Assembly (NCBI GenBank): GCA_027574665.1
Contig: CM050666.1
Location: forward strand, 1,736,001 to 1,800,000
DNA from: Rhynochetos jubatus
Taxonomy: Eukaryota; Chordata; Aves; Eurypygiformes; Rhynochetidae
Length of the DNA stretch: 64,000 nucleotides
Direction: 5' to 3'
Positions 1 through 10,000 of this stretch are shown piece after piece (position 1 is the stretch's first letter; each line of letters opens with the position of its first letter). A program made the position numbers and the translations under genes. Under the pieces are notes generated by a model. That model had not been told where the DNA came from. It ran no database searches and was given only the letters and a program-made list of their open reading frames with translations.

Positions 1-615
1 ACGCTGGAAAGAAGGGATGCCATCCAGAGGGACCTGGACAGGCTGGAGAGGTGGGACCGTGCCAACCTCATGGAGTTCAACAAGGCCAAGTGGAAGGTCC
101 TGCACCTGGGTTGGTGCAATCCCAACTACAAATACAGGCTGGGTAGAGAATGGATCGAGAAGAGCCCTGAGGAGAAGGACCTGGGGCTACTGGTGGATGA
201 GAAGCTGAACATGAGCCGGCTGTGTGCGCTGGCAGCCCAGAAAGCCAGCCATATCCTGGACTGTATCAGGAGAAGTGTGATAGAGATTCTCCCCCTCTAC
301 TCTGCTCTTGCGAGACTCCACCTTACCCCCCACCCCTTGGAGTACTGTGTCCAGCTGTGGAGCCCTCAACTTAAGAAGGATATCAACCAGTTGGAACGAG
401 TGCAGAGGAGGGCCATGAAGATAATCAGAGGGCTGGAGCACCTATCCTATGAAGAAAGGCTCAAAGAGTTGGGCTTGTTCAGTTTGGAAAAGAGAAGGCT
501 TCGGGGAGATATTATCGCAGCCTTCCACTACCTGAAGGGACGTACAAGGAAGCTTGGGGGTAACTTTCTACAAGGGCCTGTAGTGACAGGACAAGGGGTA
601 ATGGATTTAAACTGA
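1..615 (+). pseudogene. CR1 ORF2 reverse transcriptase, C-terminal fragment
   Basis: One frame stays open from base 1 to a TGA at 613-615, about 204 codons. It reads as the region downstream of the reverse transcriptase palm in CR1 ORF2. Visible family blocks include [15 protein letters not shown] (from about codon 23), [15 protein letters not shown] (about codon 58), [16 protein letters not shown] (about codon 114) and [22 protein letters not shown] (about codon 145). Relative to other copies, the usual [12 protein letters not shown] stretch is shortened after IRRSV, and a few extra residues sit before LEYC, so small in-frame indels have occurred. The catalytic motif lies upstream of the window. 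This is a dead remnant and not a host gene. Confidence 0.92.
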
Positions 616-837
616 AAGCAGGGAGATTTAGATTAGATATCAAGAAGTAGTTCTTCATGGAAAGGATGGTGAGGCACTGGAACAGGTTGCCCAGAGAAGC
701 TGTGGATGCCCCATCCCTGGGAGTGTCCAAGGCCAGGCTGGATGAGGCTTGGAGCACCCTGGGCGAGTGAAGGTGTCCCTGCCCATGGCACAGGGGTTGG
801 AATTAGGTGGCCTTTAAAGTCCCTTCCAACCCAAACC

Positions 838-853
838 ATTCTATGATTCTATG
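838..853 (+). repeat. CR1 3' terminal octamer repeat
   Basis: Two tandem perfect copies of ATTCTATG close the first CR1. This short direct repeat is the 3' terminus recognised by the CR1 reverse transcriptase in current models of CR1 mobilisation. It fixes both the strand and the right boundary of the element. Confidence 0.9.
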
Positions 854-854
854 A

Positions 855-2423
855 AGCTCGCTGGGATGGACCTCAAACAAAGCTGACAAGCACTCATGCT
901 CAAATCATGTCTCAGGAAGTTAGAACGAAGTGAAGAGGGGTTATTCATGACTTTGAAAGTTGAGAGTGATGCCCACTCTTCAGAAGAGCCATTGCTGCCA
1001 TTTGCTGCTGGACTTGAGAGAGCTCCAGGGTGTCAAGTGTCTGCTGCTTCGTCTGCAATCAGTGCAGAGGAGAAGAATTTTTGAAATTAAAAATTTTATA
1101 TAAAGTAGGAATTCCCTGGTTCTCTTTTTGCTGAGATAAAAAATCACCAGAAAACTTTAAGAAACCATGTTTCTTCACTCAGCTTGTGATTTTCTTGAGT
1201 TTTCTCCTTTGTAGTGACAGCACTTCAAGGAAAGTGTATGCTTCCTACCTCCAGCTATTTTTCTTCCAAAATCTTAGTTTTTCACCAAGAAAAGGTTTTG
1301 ATAGCAAATTCTGAATCACCTTTAATTTATCACAGTCACCAGCCTGTCCTAGCTGGAATGCTAGCTTTTACAGCTAGCCTTGACTGATACAGCCACCAGT
1401 GCTTTACAAGTGTGCATGCAGGCGAATGCATATCTGGGGTAGAAGAGATATACTATGCAACACAGCACAGCTATACTGATTTCTAAGCAGTCTTGCTCTT
1501 CACTGCTCTTAATCAATGCATTAATTTCCCCATCACTCACACGCTGAACTGACATCCAGACGTAGGGACCTGGGAGTTAAAGGGTGTTTGGTTCATTCTC
1601 CACCCTTTAACAAGTCAGCATCTGCAGAGATGAAGGAACAGAGAAAGGAATAAAGGGGTTTATCTTCCTCCTGGTGCAGCAGGTATTTGGAAACCCTTCA
1701 GTCACACCATCTGTCACCTCCCTGGGAGTCTGGGAGGCTCGCTCTGCAGTGCACTAGGTTCTGTCAGGTGGAGGAAGCTTTCACACCTCCCCCCCCCCTT
1801 CCCCCTGTTGCTTTAGAAACACTCATAATGTAGCTGTGCGACCTCCCTTATCTTGTGGTCACCCAACAGCATTACAACCCTCCTGCAACCTCTTAAGGCA
1901 GTGGGGCTCCCAAGACCCACCACCAAAATGCAGCAGTGGTTCCCTCCATTCTGGACCCAGCGAGGAAGCTGTGGGCTTTCTCTGCACCAGCTCTCCAGAG
2001 TATGGCATCCCCAGGCGCAGCTTACATCCCAGGAAACAGGTTGCTTTGAAAAAGGTCTGGGACACGTCTCCTGCCCCTTGCCCTGCTTGGCTGCGTGTGA
2101 TGTCAGGCTGCATACACACAGCCTGCAGGAAAAGCGAACAGGCACCTTCTCATGCTATTAGAGACCTCCAGGGCTGATGGATGGACATAAAGAGCACTTT
2201 TGACCCGAGTGAGAGAGGAATGAAGGTTTCTGAGCACAGAGGACCTCAAAACCAGTAAGCAAAGGTCTGGTGACCTTACAGGACACATGATGTCTATGAC
2301 AGGCAGTGGGAATTATGTCCTCAGCAACAGCATTTACTCTCCTGTTCCTCAGCAGTCACAGCACTGCCCTGGCTGGGGAATGTATGCGCTGCTGTGGCTG
2401 TGGCTATTCGCGCTCACTACAAA
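855..2423. other. Unique intergenic sequence, no gene seen
   Basis: No recognisable exon, RNA gene or transposon was found. Short open frames on both strands between 1813 and 2177 overlap one another in several registers and resemble no family. A C-rich run of about 17 bases lies at 1789-1805. The left flank follows directly on the CR1 tail. Confidence 0.6.
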
Positions 2424-2752
2424 ATATGCTAAACAATATCTAAAGGGTGGGTGTCAGGAGGATGGGCCCAGGCTCTTCTCAGTGGTGTCCCGTGACAGGA
2501 CTAGGGGCAGTGGCCATCAACTGGAAAACAAAAGGTTCAGCCTTAACATGAGGAGACACTTCTTCACTGTGAGGATAACGGAGCACTGGGACAGGCTGCC
2601 CAGAGAGGTGGTGGGGTCTCCTTCCCTCAAGATGTTCCAAAGGCACCTGGACTTGTTCCTGTGGGATCTGGTGATCCTGCCCTGTCAGGGGAGTTGGGCT
2701 AGATGATCTCTAGAGGTCCCTTCAGACCCCTAACACTCTGTGAGTCTGTGAA
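2424..2752 (+). mobile_element. Diverged CR1 LINE tail
   Basis: This is a 5'-truncated CR1 fragment of a different, older subfamily from the copies at 1 and 5952. It starts in the block that normally reads YLKGG and continues with [20 protein letters not shown], a FFTV block, [12 protein letters not shown] and a LDL-rich end (partly open in 2287-2706). The non-coding tail has the usual GATGATCT-type block followed by GGTCCCTTC at 2704-2722. It closes with a decayed terminal repeat (TCTGTGAGTCTGTGA, about 2738-2752) in place of ATTCTATG. The 2287 ATG belongs to flanking DNA and is not a CR1 start. Confidence 0.88.
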
Positions 2753-4730
2753 AACAGCTGTTGGGGCTGCCCAAAAAGTGGAGAGCTTTGGGAGCCCACC
2801 ATGCGTGCACAGAGGGACTGCTTCCCCTGCAGTAGGGCTTCGCCACAGAGTGGGGTGGGATTTCATGGGAGGGTGCACATCTATTGCAGCTGCCCTTGCC
2901 TGCGGTGCCTGTGTGCAGGAAGGGCATGTCTGCAGGAGTCGGCAGGATGTCTTTGCTCAGTGTGAAGGCAGCAAAGGGAGTTTCTGAGGCCACACCCATG
3001 GCTCCTCTCCAGGAAGTCCAGCCACTGACTTTGCCAGTGGTGAATGGGAGGCACACAGAGAGGGAAATCACCCTGGTCACTCTGACCACAGGAGAGCTGA
3101 GTGAACCTGCAGAGAGCTTTGGGCAGACAGAGCTGTCTTGTGCAAGTTCTGGATGGTCTTGTCAGATGACTCCATCTAAGGGTGAATGCAGCAGAGATTA
3201 CACACTGACTCAAGGTTAGTTTTGATTTATTATTCCCAGGAACCTTTAGCACAGTAAAGCTTTTTGAGTTCCCTGCAACAAGCGCTCTTTGTTTTACTGC
3301 CTTTATAAATCACCTTAGTGTGCAGAAATGTAAGAATAGAAAATGTTAGTCTAGAATAAACTATTGCTAATCAGCGAGACAAAATAATCAATATTCATAA
3401 GATAAAGCACCAGTGTAAAGTGAGCATTGATAATAATGTGGAAGAGAAACAAATCAAGAGGTGAGACTCCCAAAACCTTACTGCCGAAACAAATGGTACC
3501 TAAAGAACATGTTGCTCTGGTCTGCGTAGCTTACCAAAGGCCAATGGTCAATGACCCTGGCTGCAGTTAAGGGTTCAGGATGGCACCTTGATTCAATCTG
3601 ATCTGTGTTAGATGTGCTGAAATATGAACCCGAAGTGAATTTATCTAGCAAGGTTGGGATCCTGCAGGAGAGATCAAGGACATGAGATGAGAATGGGATT
3701 AGGAGTAAGCTAGGGTGTTTCAGCCTGGGAAGACATGCCTGGTGAAACAGTGCATGTGATGTGGGCAGGATAAGCCTGATGGCTAGTGCAGTGTCATCTG
3801 TGGTGGGAGTGAGCAAGGGAGAGGGGCTGCAAAGTTTTGCAGCAGCATGAGTAATTCCAATGCTAGATGGGAAGAGGGTGGGGACACTGCTAGCACCTCT
3901 GTGCCACTGGCATTCAGCTCTGTTGACACAGGGAGTAGGGCAGTTCATCTTCATGTCCTGGGATATGTTACATGGCCATGAGCCATAGTCCCTCTGGTGG
4001 GCTTTTCTGGAATCCACCTGTGGCTGAGGCATCTTCTTGCACCACAGGAAGTAACCTTCTCCAGAGCTTGGGACTGGCCTGGGCATCACAGGGCAGCAAG
4101 ACATTGGTGAACACAGGACTTTCAGGGAATGAGGCAAGCGAGGAGAACTTCTCTATGCAGAAGGGCTGACTGAAGTGAAACTATAGCTGTCAACTGTGTG
4201 AGTTTGCTGGGAAACAGTCTTGTATAAATTTGGTCAAGCAGCATGCAAAAGAATAGGAGGTTGAGCGCTGGGTGCTTATTTTTGTATTAGGGTGGTTTGT
4301 GTCTGAAGCAAGCAAATGTAGGCTAACTGGAGGGGTAGAGAGGCAGCAGCCTCCCTGACTGGAGTATCTCCAAGTGCGACCTTGGAGGACTCTCCTAGGG
4401 AATGCTCTATCTCAGGGCAAGGAGCAGTGCAGTGGTGTGGAGATGTGGGCAGCCTGTATGTCAGGTATGCTGGCCATGCTAGGACAGGCCTGTTGAAATG
4501 ACAAAGGTTGCTACACATCTGAAATGTAGGGATGGTGAGAATGTGTGGGGTGGGAACCTCTCTGCAGGAATACCTTTGCCCATAGCTCACTTGCAGAGGC
4601 ATTGCCTAGTCCCACTGACACACGCCACCGCGCTTTGTGTTAGCTAGCCATTTCCTTCTGAGTGTGAAGTGTAAGACAGCAAGAATAAGAGCTGTTGCTG
4701 AAGGACTATCAGGTTTCAGGGAAAGGCATC
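2753..4730. other. Unique sequence; AT-rich block and unassigned open frame
   Basis: No transposon or gene is recognisable here. Around 3216-3475 the sequence turns AT-rich and contains SOX-like and POU/homeobox-like words such as CTTTGTT and TAATAATG. Such words are frequent by chance, but the block has the look of candidate conserved non-coding DNA. On the - strand a 219-codon frame is open at 3478-4137. Its conceptual product is rich in Ser, Leu and Pro with no recognisable domain, signal peptide or membrane segment, so I do not call it a gene. Confidence 0.5.
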
Positions 4731-4826
4731 TGTCCTGGCCCGGTTATCCCGGGAAGGGGGAGATTTGTTGTTATACCCAGATTGAGATTAAGACACAAAA
4801 GAGGTCAGATGCCACTAACAAAGGAG

Positions 4827-4832
4827 TTTATT
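4827..4832 (-). terminator. LTR polyadenylation signal
   Basis: The - strand reads AATAAA, within AAAAATAAACTCC. It lies downstream of the LTR TATA box and marks the R/U5 part of this LTR. Confidence 0.55.
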
Positions 4833-5005
4833 TTTGGTGTAAGAAAATAGCAATAGGAGAGAGAGAAATAGAAAAGAGGGAAAATTTAGCAAGCAGTCAG
4901 AATGGAATTGCAAGAGATAGATAGTCACCACCATGGATGCAGCGGTGTCCTGTTGTTATGTAGTCTTCAGTGGGGAGGGTCCCTTTCATCATTTAGTCCC
5001 ACAGT

Positions 5006-5014
5006 CTTTTATAG
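5006..5014 (-). promoter_or_regulatory. LTR TATA box
   Basis: The - strand reads CTATAAAAG. It sits in the predicted U3 of the 4731-5377 LTR, with the AATAAA signal about 175 bases downstream on the same strand. That spacing is typical of the U3 promoter and R polyadenylation site of a retroviral LTR. Transcription from it would run leftward into 4730 and below. Activity is not known. Confidence 0.55.
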
Positions 5015-5077
5015 GGTATTTTTTGCTGAGTCCTGCCTCCTGCACACACTCTCAGGCTAGGCACATTGATCCCTATA

Positions 5078-5108
5078 GTGCACAGGACCTATTGGGGTGC
5101 ACAGGACC
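5078..5108 (-). repeat. 12-bp direct repeat in LTR U3
   Basis: GTGCACAGGACC occurs at 5078-5089 and again at 5097-5108 (+ strand reading), 19 bases apart, upstream of the LTR TATA box on the - strand. It is a second candidate enhancer duplication. Confidence 0.7.
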
Positions 5109-5288
5109 ACTGTTACTACTTGCATGCTTTGGCAGGTTTGGGGGTCCTCTGAGTCTGAACCCCCCATGAAGTGATGTGATGGTTCTTTGTTCTTGGTTGG
5201 AACTGTTCTCTGGAGACTATTTGCTTCTTATGTGTTCTGTAGGCCATTTGGCCCTTAACTATTCAGGCCTGCAGACAAACCCTGCTCT

Positions 5289-5318
5289 GCCAAGCCACCA
5301 GAAGCCAAGCCACCAGAA
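5289..5318 (-). repeat. 15-bp perfect tandem repeat in LTR U3
   Basis: GCCAAGCCACCAGAA occurs twice head to tail (5289-5303 and 5304-5318, + strand reading). It lies near the 5' end of the LTR on its own strand, where retroviral enhancer repeats are usually found. Confidence 0.8.
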
Positions 5319-5382
5319 AGTTTCACAACTTTGTCAGCAAGCTTTGAGACAATCAACTCAAGATAAGGTCTCTCACAGCATC

Positions 5383-5951
5383 TTTCAGGTCCCTCTGGTA
5401 TGCCCAGCTTCTTGGGTTGCAAAGAGGAGCAGTGGCTGGCAATACTTAATGTGATCTTAGGTGACAAACTCTACCTCGTGCTGCAGACCTGCCTACAGGG
5501 ACCTGAGACCAAGGGTGAAGTCCATCTCACCTAAGACTACACGCACAGTGCAGCATCCCTCCCTCACCCGGTCTCTGGGGCTCCCCCAGAGACACCAGTG
5601 TGGTCAGTGGGGACAAGGGTGCAAGAAATTTCACCCTATGTAGACATTAACAGTATGTCAGATGAGTCAAACCCCAAAATACCTTCTGCCCGTCCCCGTG
5701 CCGCTCAGACCTTGCACCCCAACCAACCACCCTCCTGCAGTGGCCTGCAGTGTCCAACCCCATGCATCACTCTAGATTAAGTCACATCCGAGATCGTATG
5801 GTGTGTGACATGAGGTGACTAGTCTTCACCTCTGGAGGGAGATGGCTCTGCTGAAGGTGGATGGATGTTGCTGTATGTGTAGTCTGGCTGTGGGACTGGA
5901 AGGGAAGCAATGACCCGAGATCAGGGTCTGGGTGGGGGAGACGTGAGGATG
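5383..5951. other. Unassigned spacer between LTR and CR1
   Basis: I see no gene in these 570 bases. The region is C-rich on the + strand around 5540-5780 and carries only short overlapping frames. If the alternative right LTR edge near 5552 is correct, the first 170 bases would belong to the LTR. Confidence 0.4.
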
Positions 5952-6651
5952 AGCAAAGCCTTCGATACCGTTCCACACAACATCCTTGACTCTAAACTGA
6001 AGAGACATCGATTTGATGGATGGACCGCTTGATGGATAAAGAAGTGGCTGGCCGGTCGCACTCAGAGAGTGGTGGTCAACAGCTAGATGTCTGAGTGGAG
6101 ACCAGTGACGAGCGGCATTCCTCAGGGGTTGGTGTTGGGACTGGTACAGTTTAACATCTTCATCAGACATGGACGATGGCATCAAGTGCACTCTGAGCAA
6201 GTTTGCTGATGACACCAAGCTGTGTGGTGCGGTTGACATACTGGAAGGAAGGGATGCCATCCAGAAGGACCTTGACAGGCTGGCAAGGTGGGCCACTGCC
6301 AACCTCATGGAGTTCAACAAGGCCAAGTGCAAGATCCTGCACCTGGGTTGGTGCAATCCCAACCACAAGTACAGGCTGGGTAAAGAATGGATCGAGAAGA
6401 GCCCTGAGGAGAAGGACCTGGGGCTACTGGTGGATGAGAAGCTGAACATGAGCCAGCAGTGTGCACTGGCAGCTCAGAAAGCCAACTGTATCCTGGGCTG
6501 TATCAGAAGTGTGGCCAGCAGGTCGAGGGAGGGGGTTCTCCCCCTCTATTCTGCTCTTGCGAGACTCCACCTGGAGTACTGTGTCCAGCTGTGGAGCCCT
6601 CAACTTGAGAAGGATATTGACCAGTTGGAGCAAGTCCAGAGGAAGCCATGA
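5952..6651 (+). pseudogene. CR1 ORF2 reverse transcriptase, broken
   Basis: The first part (frame of 5952) reads SKAFDTVPHNILDSKLKRH, then a TGA at 6030-6032. It resumes in the same frame with the block WIKKWLAGRTQRVVVNS, then a TAG at 6084-6086, then the palm block [18 protein letters not shown] frameshift near 6165 moves the reading into the frame of 6169, which carries [10 protein letters not shown]. The catalytic FADD (equivalent of YxDD) is encoded at 6202-6213. That frame continues through [15 protein letters not shown] and [15 protein letters not shown] to a TGA at 6649-6651, where a further shift separates it from the [13 protein letters not shown] block. The active-site residues survive, but the gene cannot make an intact enzyme. 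Confidence 0.92.
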
Positions 6652-7069
6652 AGATGATCAGAAGGCTGGAGCACCTATCCTATGAAGAAAGGCTCAAAGA
6701 GTTGGGGGTGTTCAGCCTGGAGAAGAGAAGGCTTCGGGGATATGTTATTGCACCTTCCAGTACCTGAAGGGACGTACAAGGAAGCTTGGGGGTAACTTTC
6801 TACAAGGGCCTGTAGTGACAGGACAAGGGGTAATGGATTTGAACTGAAAGCAGGGAGATTTAGATTAGATATCAAGAAGTAGTTCTTCATGGAAAGGATG
6901 GTGAGGCACTGGAACAGGTTGCCCAGAGAAGCTGTGGATGCCCCATCCCTGGGAGTGTCCAAGGCCAGGCTGGATGAGGCTTGGAGCACCCTGGGCGAGT
7001 GAAGGTGTCCCTGCCCATGGCACAGGGGTTGGAACTAGATGGTCTTTAAAGTCCCTTCCAACCCAAACC

Positions 7070-7085
7070 ATTCTATGATTCTATG
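7070..7085 (+). repeat. CR1 3' terminal octamer repeat
   Basis: Two perfect tandem ATTCTATG units end the CR1 and set its right boundary. Confidence 0.9.
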
Positions 7086-10000
7086 GCCTGGCTGTGTCTA
7101 GGGAGCCGTGCAGAGAGTGGAGAAGGACAGAGGCCAAGAGAAACTGACAGAGATGCAGAAGAGAGCAGCTGAGCTCCACAAACAAACATACATATCTGAC
7201 AAACTCCGTGCTAGATAGATCACCAGAAGCCTCCAACCAAGCATACATACAGATCTCTGTAAACAACGTAACCCAGCAAAGTCTTTTGAGGAAAAACTCA
7301 AACACTTTGACCATTGTTGCCATGGTGATGTGATTTGGAATAAGTGTGACAGAGTATTTTTTATTATCAGCCTTTGTCGTAAACAAATAACCTGCTGTAG
7401 ACTTAGAAAAAAGGGAAGAAGCTGTGCTCAGACCATCTAATCATCAGACCCAGAGGGTGCAGCTAATAAATCAAGGTATTAGGAAGATCGTAAATCCCAC
7501 CATAGGTCAGTTGTTTAGACAAAATGCAGGCATGGGAGACAGTCGGAGTGGGTGGGGGGTGAATTAACGGCAAGGTCTGGTCACTGTCAGTTAGCATTCA
7601 CATTCCAGTTTATGGTGACAGGCACCTCATCTCCAGAAGCTTTCTAAGAAATACAGCCTGCATACTAAGCATGGACTAGTTGGTGAGACCGTGGCTGCTT
7701 TGGGAAGGTATTGTCCTGTGGATTTACCCTAGGGAAGCAGGCTACACTCTGCCCTGTGCAACATCATCCAGTAGTTTGACTCTAGTAGAGGCATGAGCAG
7801 CCCCTGTCCTGTCAGAGATCCTCACTCCACTGGTGAGTGTTACTACCCCGCAGATACACTAATGGCAACAGACTTAACCTCCTGCACATGTGGTGGACTC
7901 ATGGTCCTTGTGCATCTCTGCAATCTGGGGATTTTAGTAAATTCTTGGATTCTCCCAGCCAAGAATTGGTAGCAAATATTACCCATGTGAAAAGTTGCAC
8001 TTTTGCTGAAAAGGCCTCATACTTATGTTTCTGCTCCACATTGGCTTACAAGGTAAAGTATTAATGGTGGGCATGAGCACAGAGCTTGAACTCACCTCTT
8101 GTAGGGTTTGCACTCAGTGCTGGCCATATTGCAACATGGTTTGGCAACCTGGAGTTATTGCACTGGTTCCCCGTCAGGAGCTGATGACCATCAGCGCTGG
8201 TCAATGGTACCTTAGGGAGAAAGACTAGACAACAGGAGAATGGTGAGAGGAAGCATAGCTTCCTCCATCCTATCCCATCTCAAGATCTTGCTGCTGTCCA
8301 GACTGATGTATTAACAGAAAAGGAGTGGGAGATGCAGGGGCCAGCTCCTTTCTGGGGAATATACCAACAAGGCAAGGTAACTACTGTGAGGAACAGCACA
8401 GCTTTCCTCATGTAGGGCTCCTTTTTGGGGGTTACATGTTCTGAGCACATGATCAGGACCTGGCACACAGGCATGCTGAGTAGGCACTGGCCTCCACTGT
8501 GTATGTCCTTAAGGACAGGGGTGAGGCAGCCCTGGACTGCTTAATGCTTCCAAGAACTAAAGCACATGGGTGCATAACCCAGAGAGAAAAGAAAGCGCTA
8601 GCAAACCTGTTAATCTGAAAGTTAGCTGTGGGAGCACTCTGCCTGCAGGGAGTGCTGTGGTGCTCTTTGGATTTGACTTGGAGACAGACTCCATTTCTCA
8701 GATTTGGGAAGTGTGCCAATTTGACAGCAGGACTGACCAGGAAACACAGCTGTGAGCTCACAGTCAGAAGGGATCTTTTGCTCTGTGTCAACTCCACCCA
8801 TCTTGTGCAACTCCCTTGTCCCTGACTTTTGGCATGGATGTCATGAAAATCACCCAGCATAATTTGTCTATAAACATGAAATATTTCCTGGACTTTTGCC
8901 AAATTAATGCAATTCCCATCTATTTTTCTAGCAAAACCCAGTCCTCCGTAGTACAAAATCTAATACCACGAGGCATCAGCATCTCACAGGTGGTGGCTAT
9001 GCAAAACAGGTTGACACTGAACTTCCAATACAAAGCAGCTACCTGTGACCTACTTCCTTCAATATGCCTTTGTCTTCAAACAGCTTAAAAGCTGTGGTGC
9101 TTACATCATGCTGAAGTCCAGAGCATCACATCAATTTGGGTTTATCCAGGAGAAACTTGAACCCCTATCAGCCAAATTAGTGGTTGTGAATGCAACATTG
9201 CTCTGACTGACTCTCACTAGGGATGTGATAGATCAGCCTGCTTGCTCTGGATTATGCTCAGAGAGTCTTCCCTCCTGCTTCACCCTGATGCTCCCAGTAG
9301 AGTGCTCTGCTTCCATGAGTCAAACTGTATATTGTCCTTCAGCCTTAGCTGTGTATTTAATCCTGCCTGACAAACTCCTGCTCCTCACAGCCCTGTTTCA
9401 CATCACTGGCACTCCCAGCCTGAGCAATTTCCTCATCTCTGTCCTGCGTTTTTGGGGAAGAGGGAAATGTGGTGTGACGAATTCTCTGTACATCCCTTTA
9501 CACTCTGTGCCTCTAGCTTCTGCTCATTCACCTCTTAAAGAATTTATCTTTACCTTGGGTTATACAACATGGCTTTTATGTAAAGCTCATGCTGCTAACG
9601 AACATCTTGCAGTACCTTTCTGTGTGCAGGAGGCCATGCAAACACTACATCCATGTGTGTTAAGACTGCAGTCTCAGAAAGTAGGAAATGAGAAATGTGA
9701 ACTCTTCTGGGATCCTTCAATCATTTTATGGTTCAGTGTAACTCAGGTCTGCCATGTATGGGATTTAAACTCCCTGCTCTTCACTGAGGGCAAGTGGGGA
9801 ACAGAGGAGAGGTTGCATTTTAGGTTTGGATTAAGCAGAAGTCACGGAGAGGTGGCTGCAGAGAAGGCATCGTATGAGCAGCAGGAGTTAATTTTAAAAG
9901 TAATTATGTCTTGGAACTTGATTTTCTACAGGCTTGTTCTGAACAGTGGTTTGAAACTCCTTTGTTTGAATACCTCAGCTCTAGCCCTGGGGCATGTATG

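Larger units (their letters stand above)
1..854 (+). mobile_element. CR1 LINE, 3' portion (cut by window start)
   Basis: This is the 3' end of a chicken-repeat-1 (CR1) non-LTR retrotransposon, the main interspersed repeat of bird genomes. It encodes the C-terminal part of the ORF2 reverse transcriptase, followed by a short 3' untranslated region. The element ends with two perfect copies of the 8-bp unit ATTCTATG (838-853), the terminal signature of CR1, which has no poly-A tail. The left edge is the window edge, so the true 5' truncation point is unseen. Its last 310 or so bases are almost identical to those of the copy at 5952-7085, while the upstream part is clearly more diverged. CR1 copies are normally 5'-truncated and immobile, and nothing here suggests activity. 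Confidence 0.95.
4731..5377 (-). mobile_element. Solo LTR of an endogenous retrovirus, family A
   Basis: Read on the - strand this 647-bp segment begins TGTGAGAG and ends CCAGGACA, so it has TG...CA retroviral LTR termini. It is flanked by a perfect 5-bp duplication, GCATC, at 4726-4730 and 5378-5382. A TATA box (CTATAAAAG, - strand) lies at 5006-5014. A canonical AATAAA (- strand) lies at 4827-4832, about 175 bases downstream, which gives a U3-R-U5 order. The U3 part holds two direct repeats, as retroviral enhancers often do. No gag, pol or env sequence adjoins it, so it is a solo LTR. A second GCATC preceded by CA at 5553-5557 leaves the right edge somewhat uncertain. A 5-bp duplication would suit an ERVL-type integrase. 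Confidence 0.72.
5952..7085 (+). mobile_element. CR1 LINE, 5'-truncated, contains RT palm
   Basis: This is the longest CR1 copy in the window. It starts abruptly inside the reverse transcriptase at the SKAFDTVPHNIL block, as expected for 5' truncation. It runs through the GIPQG and FADDTKL blocks and the thumb/C-terminal region to a 3' tail ending in two perfect ATTCTATG units (7070-7085). It is the same subfamily as the copy at 1-854 and shares unusual variants with it, such as AAGTAGTTCTTCATGG instead of the more usual AAGAAGTTCTTCCCC-type block. No target duplication is evident, which is normal for CR1. Confidence 0.95.

Noticed and set aside
70..615. 181-codon open frame as a host gene
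   Set aside because: It is the C-terminal part of CR1 reverse transcriptase, with the CR1 3' tail directly downstream.
5553..5557. Alternative right-hand target duplication GCATC for the LTR at 4731
   Set aside because: It would make the LTR start TGCACTGT on its strand. The nearer GCATC at 5378-5382 gives the better TGT...ACA ends, so that edge was preferred, though not proven.
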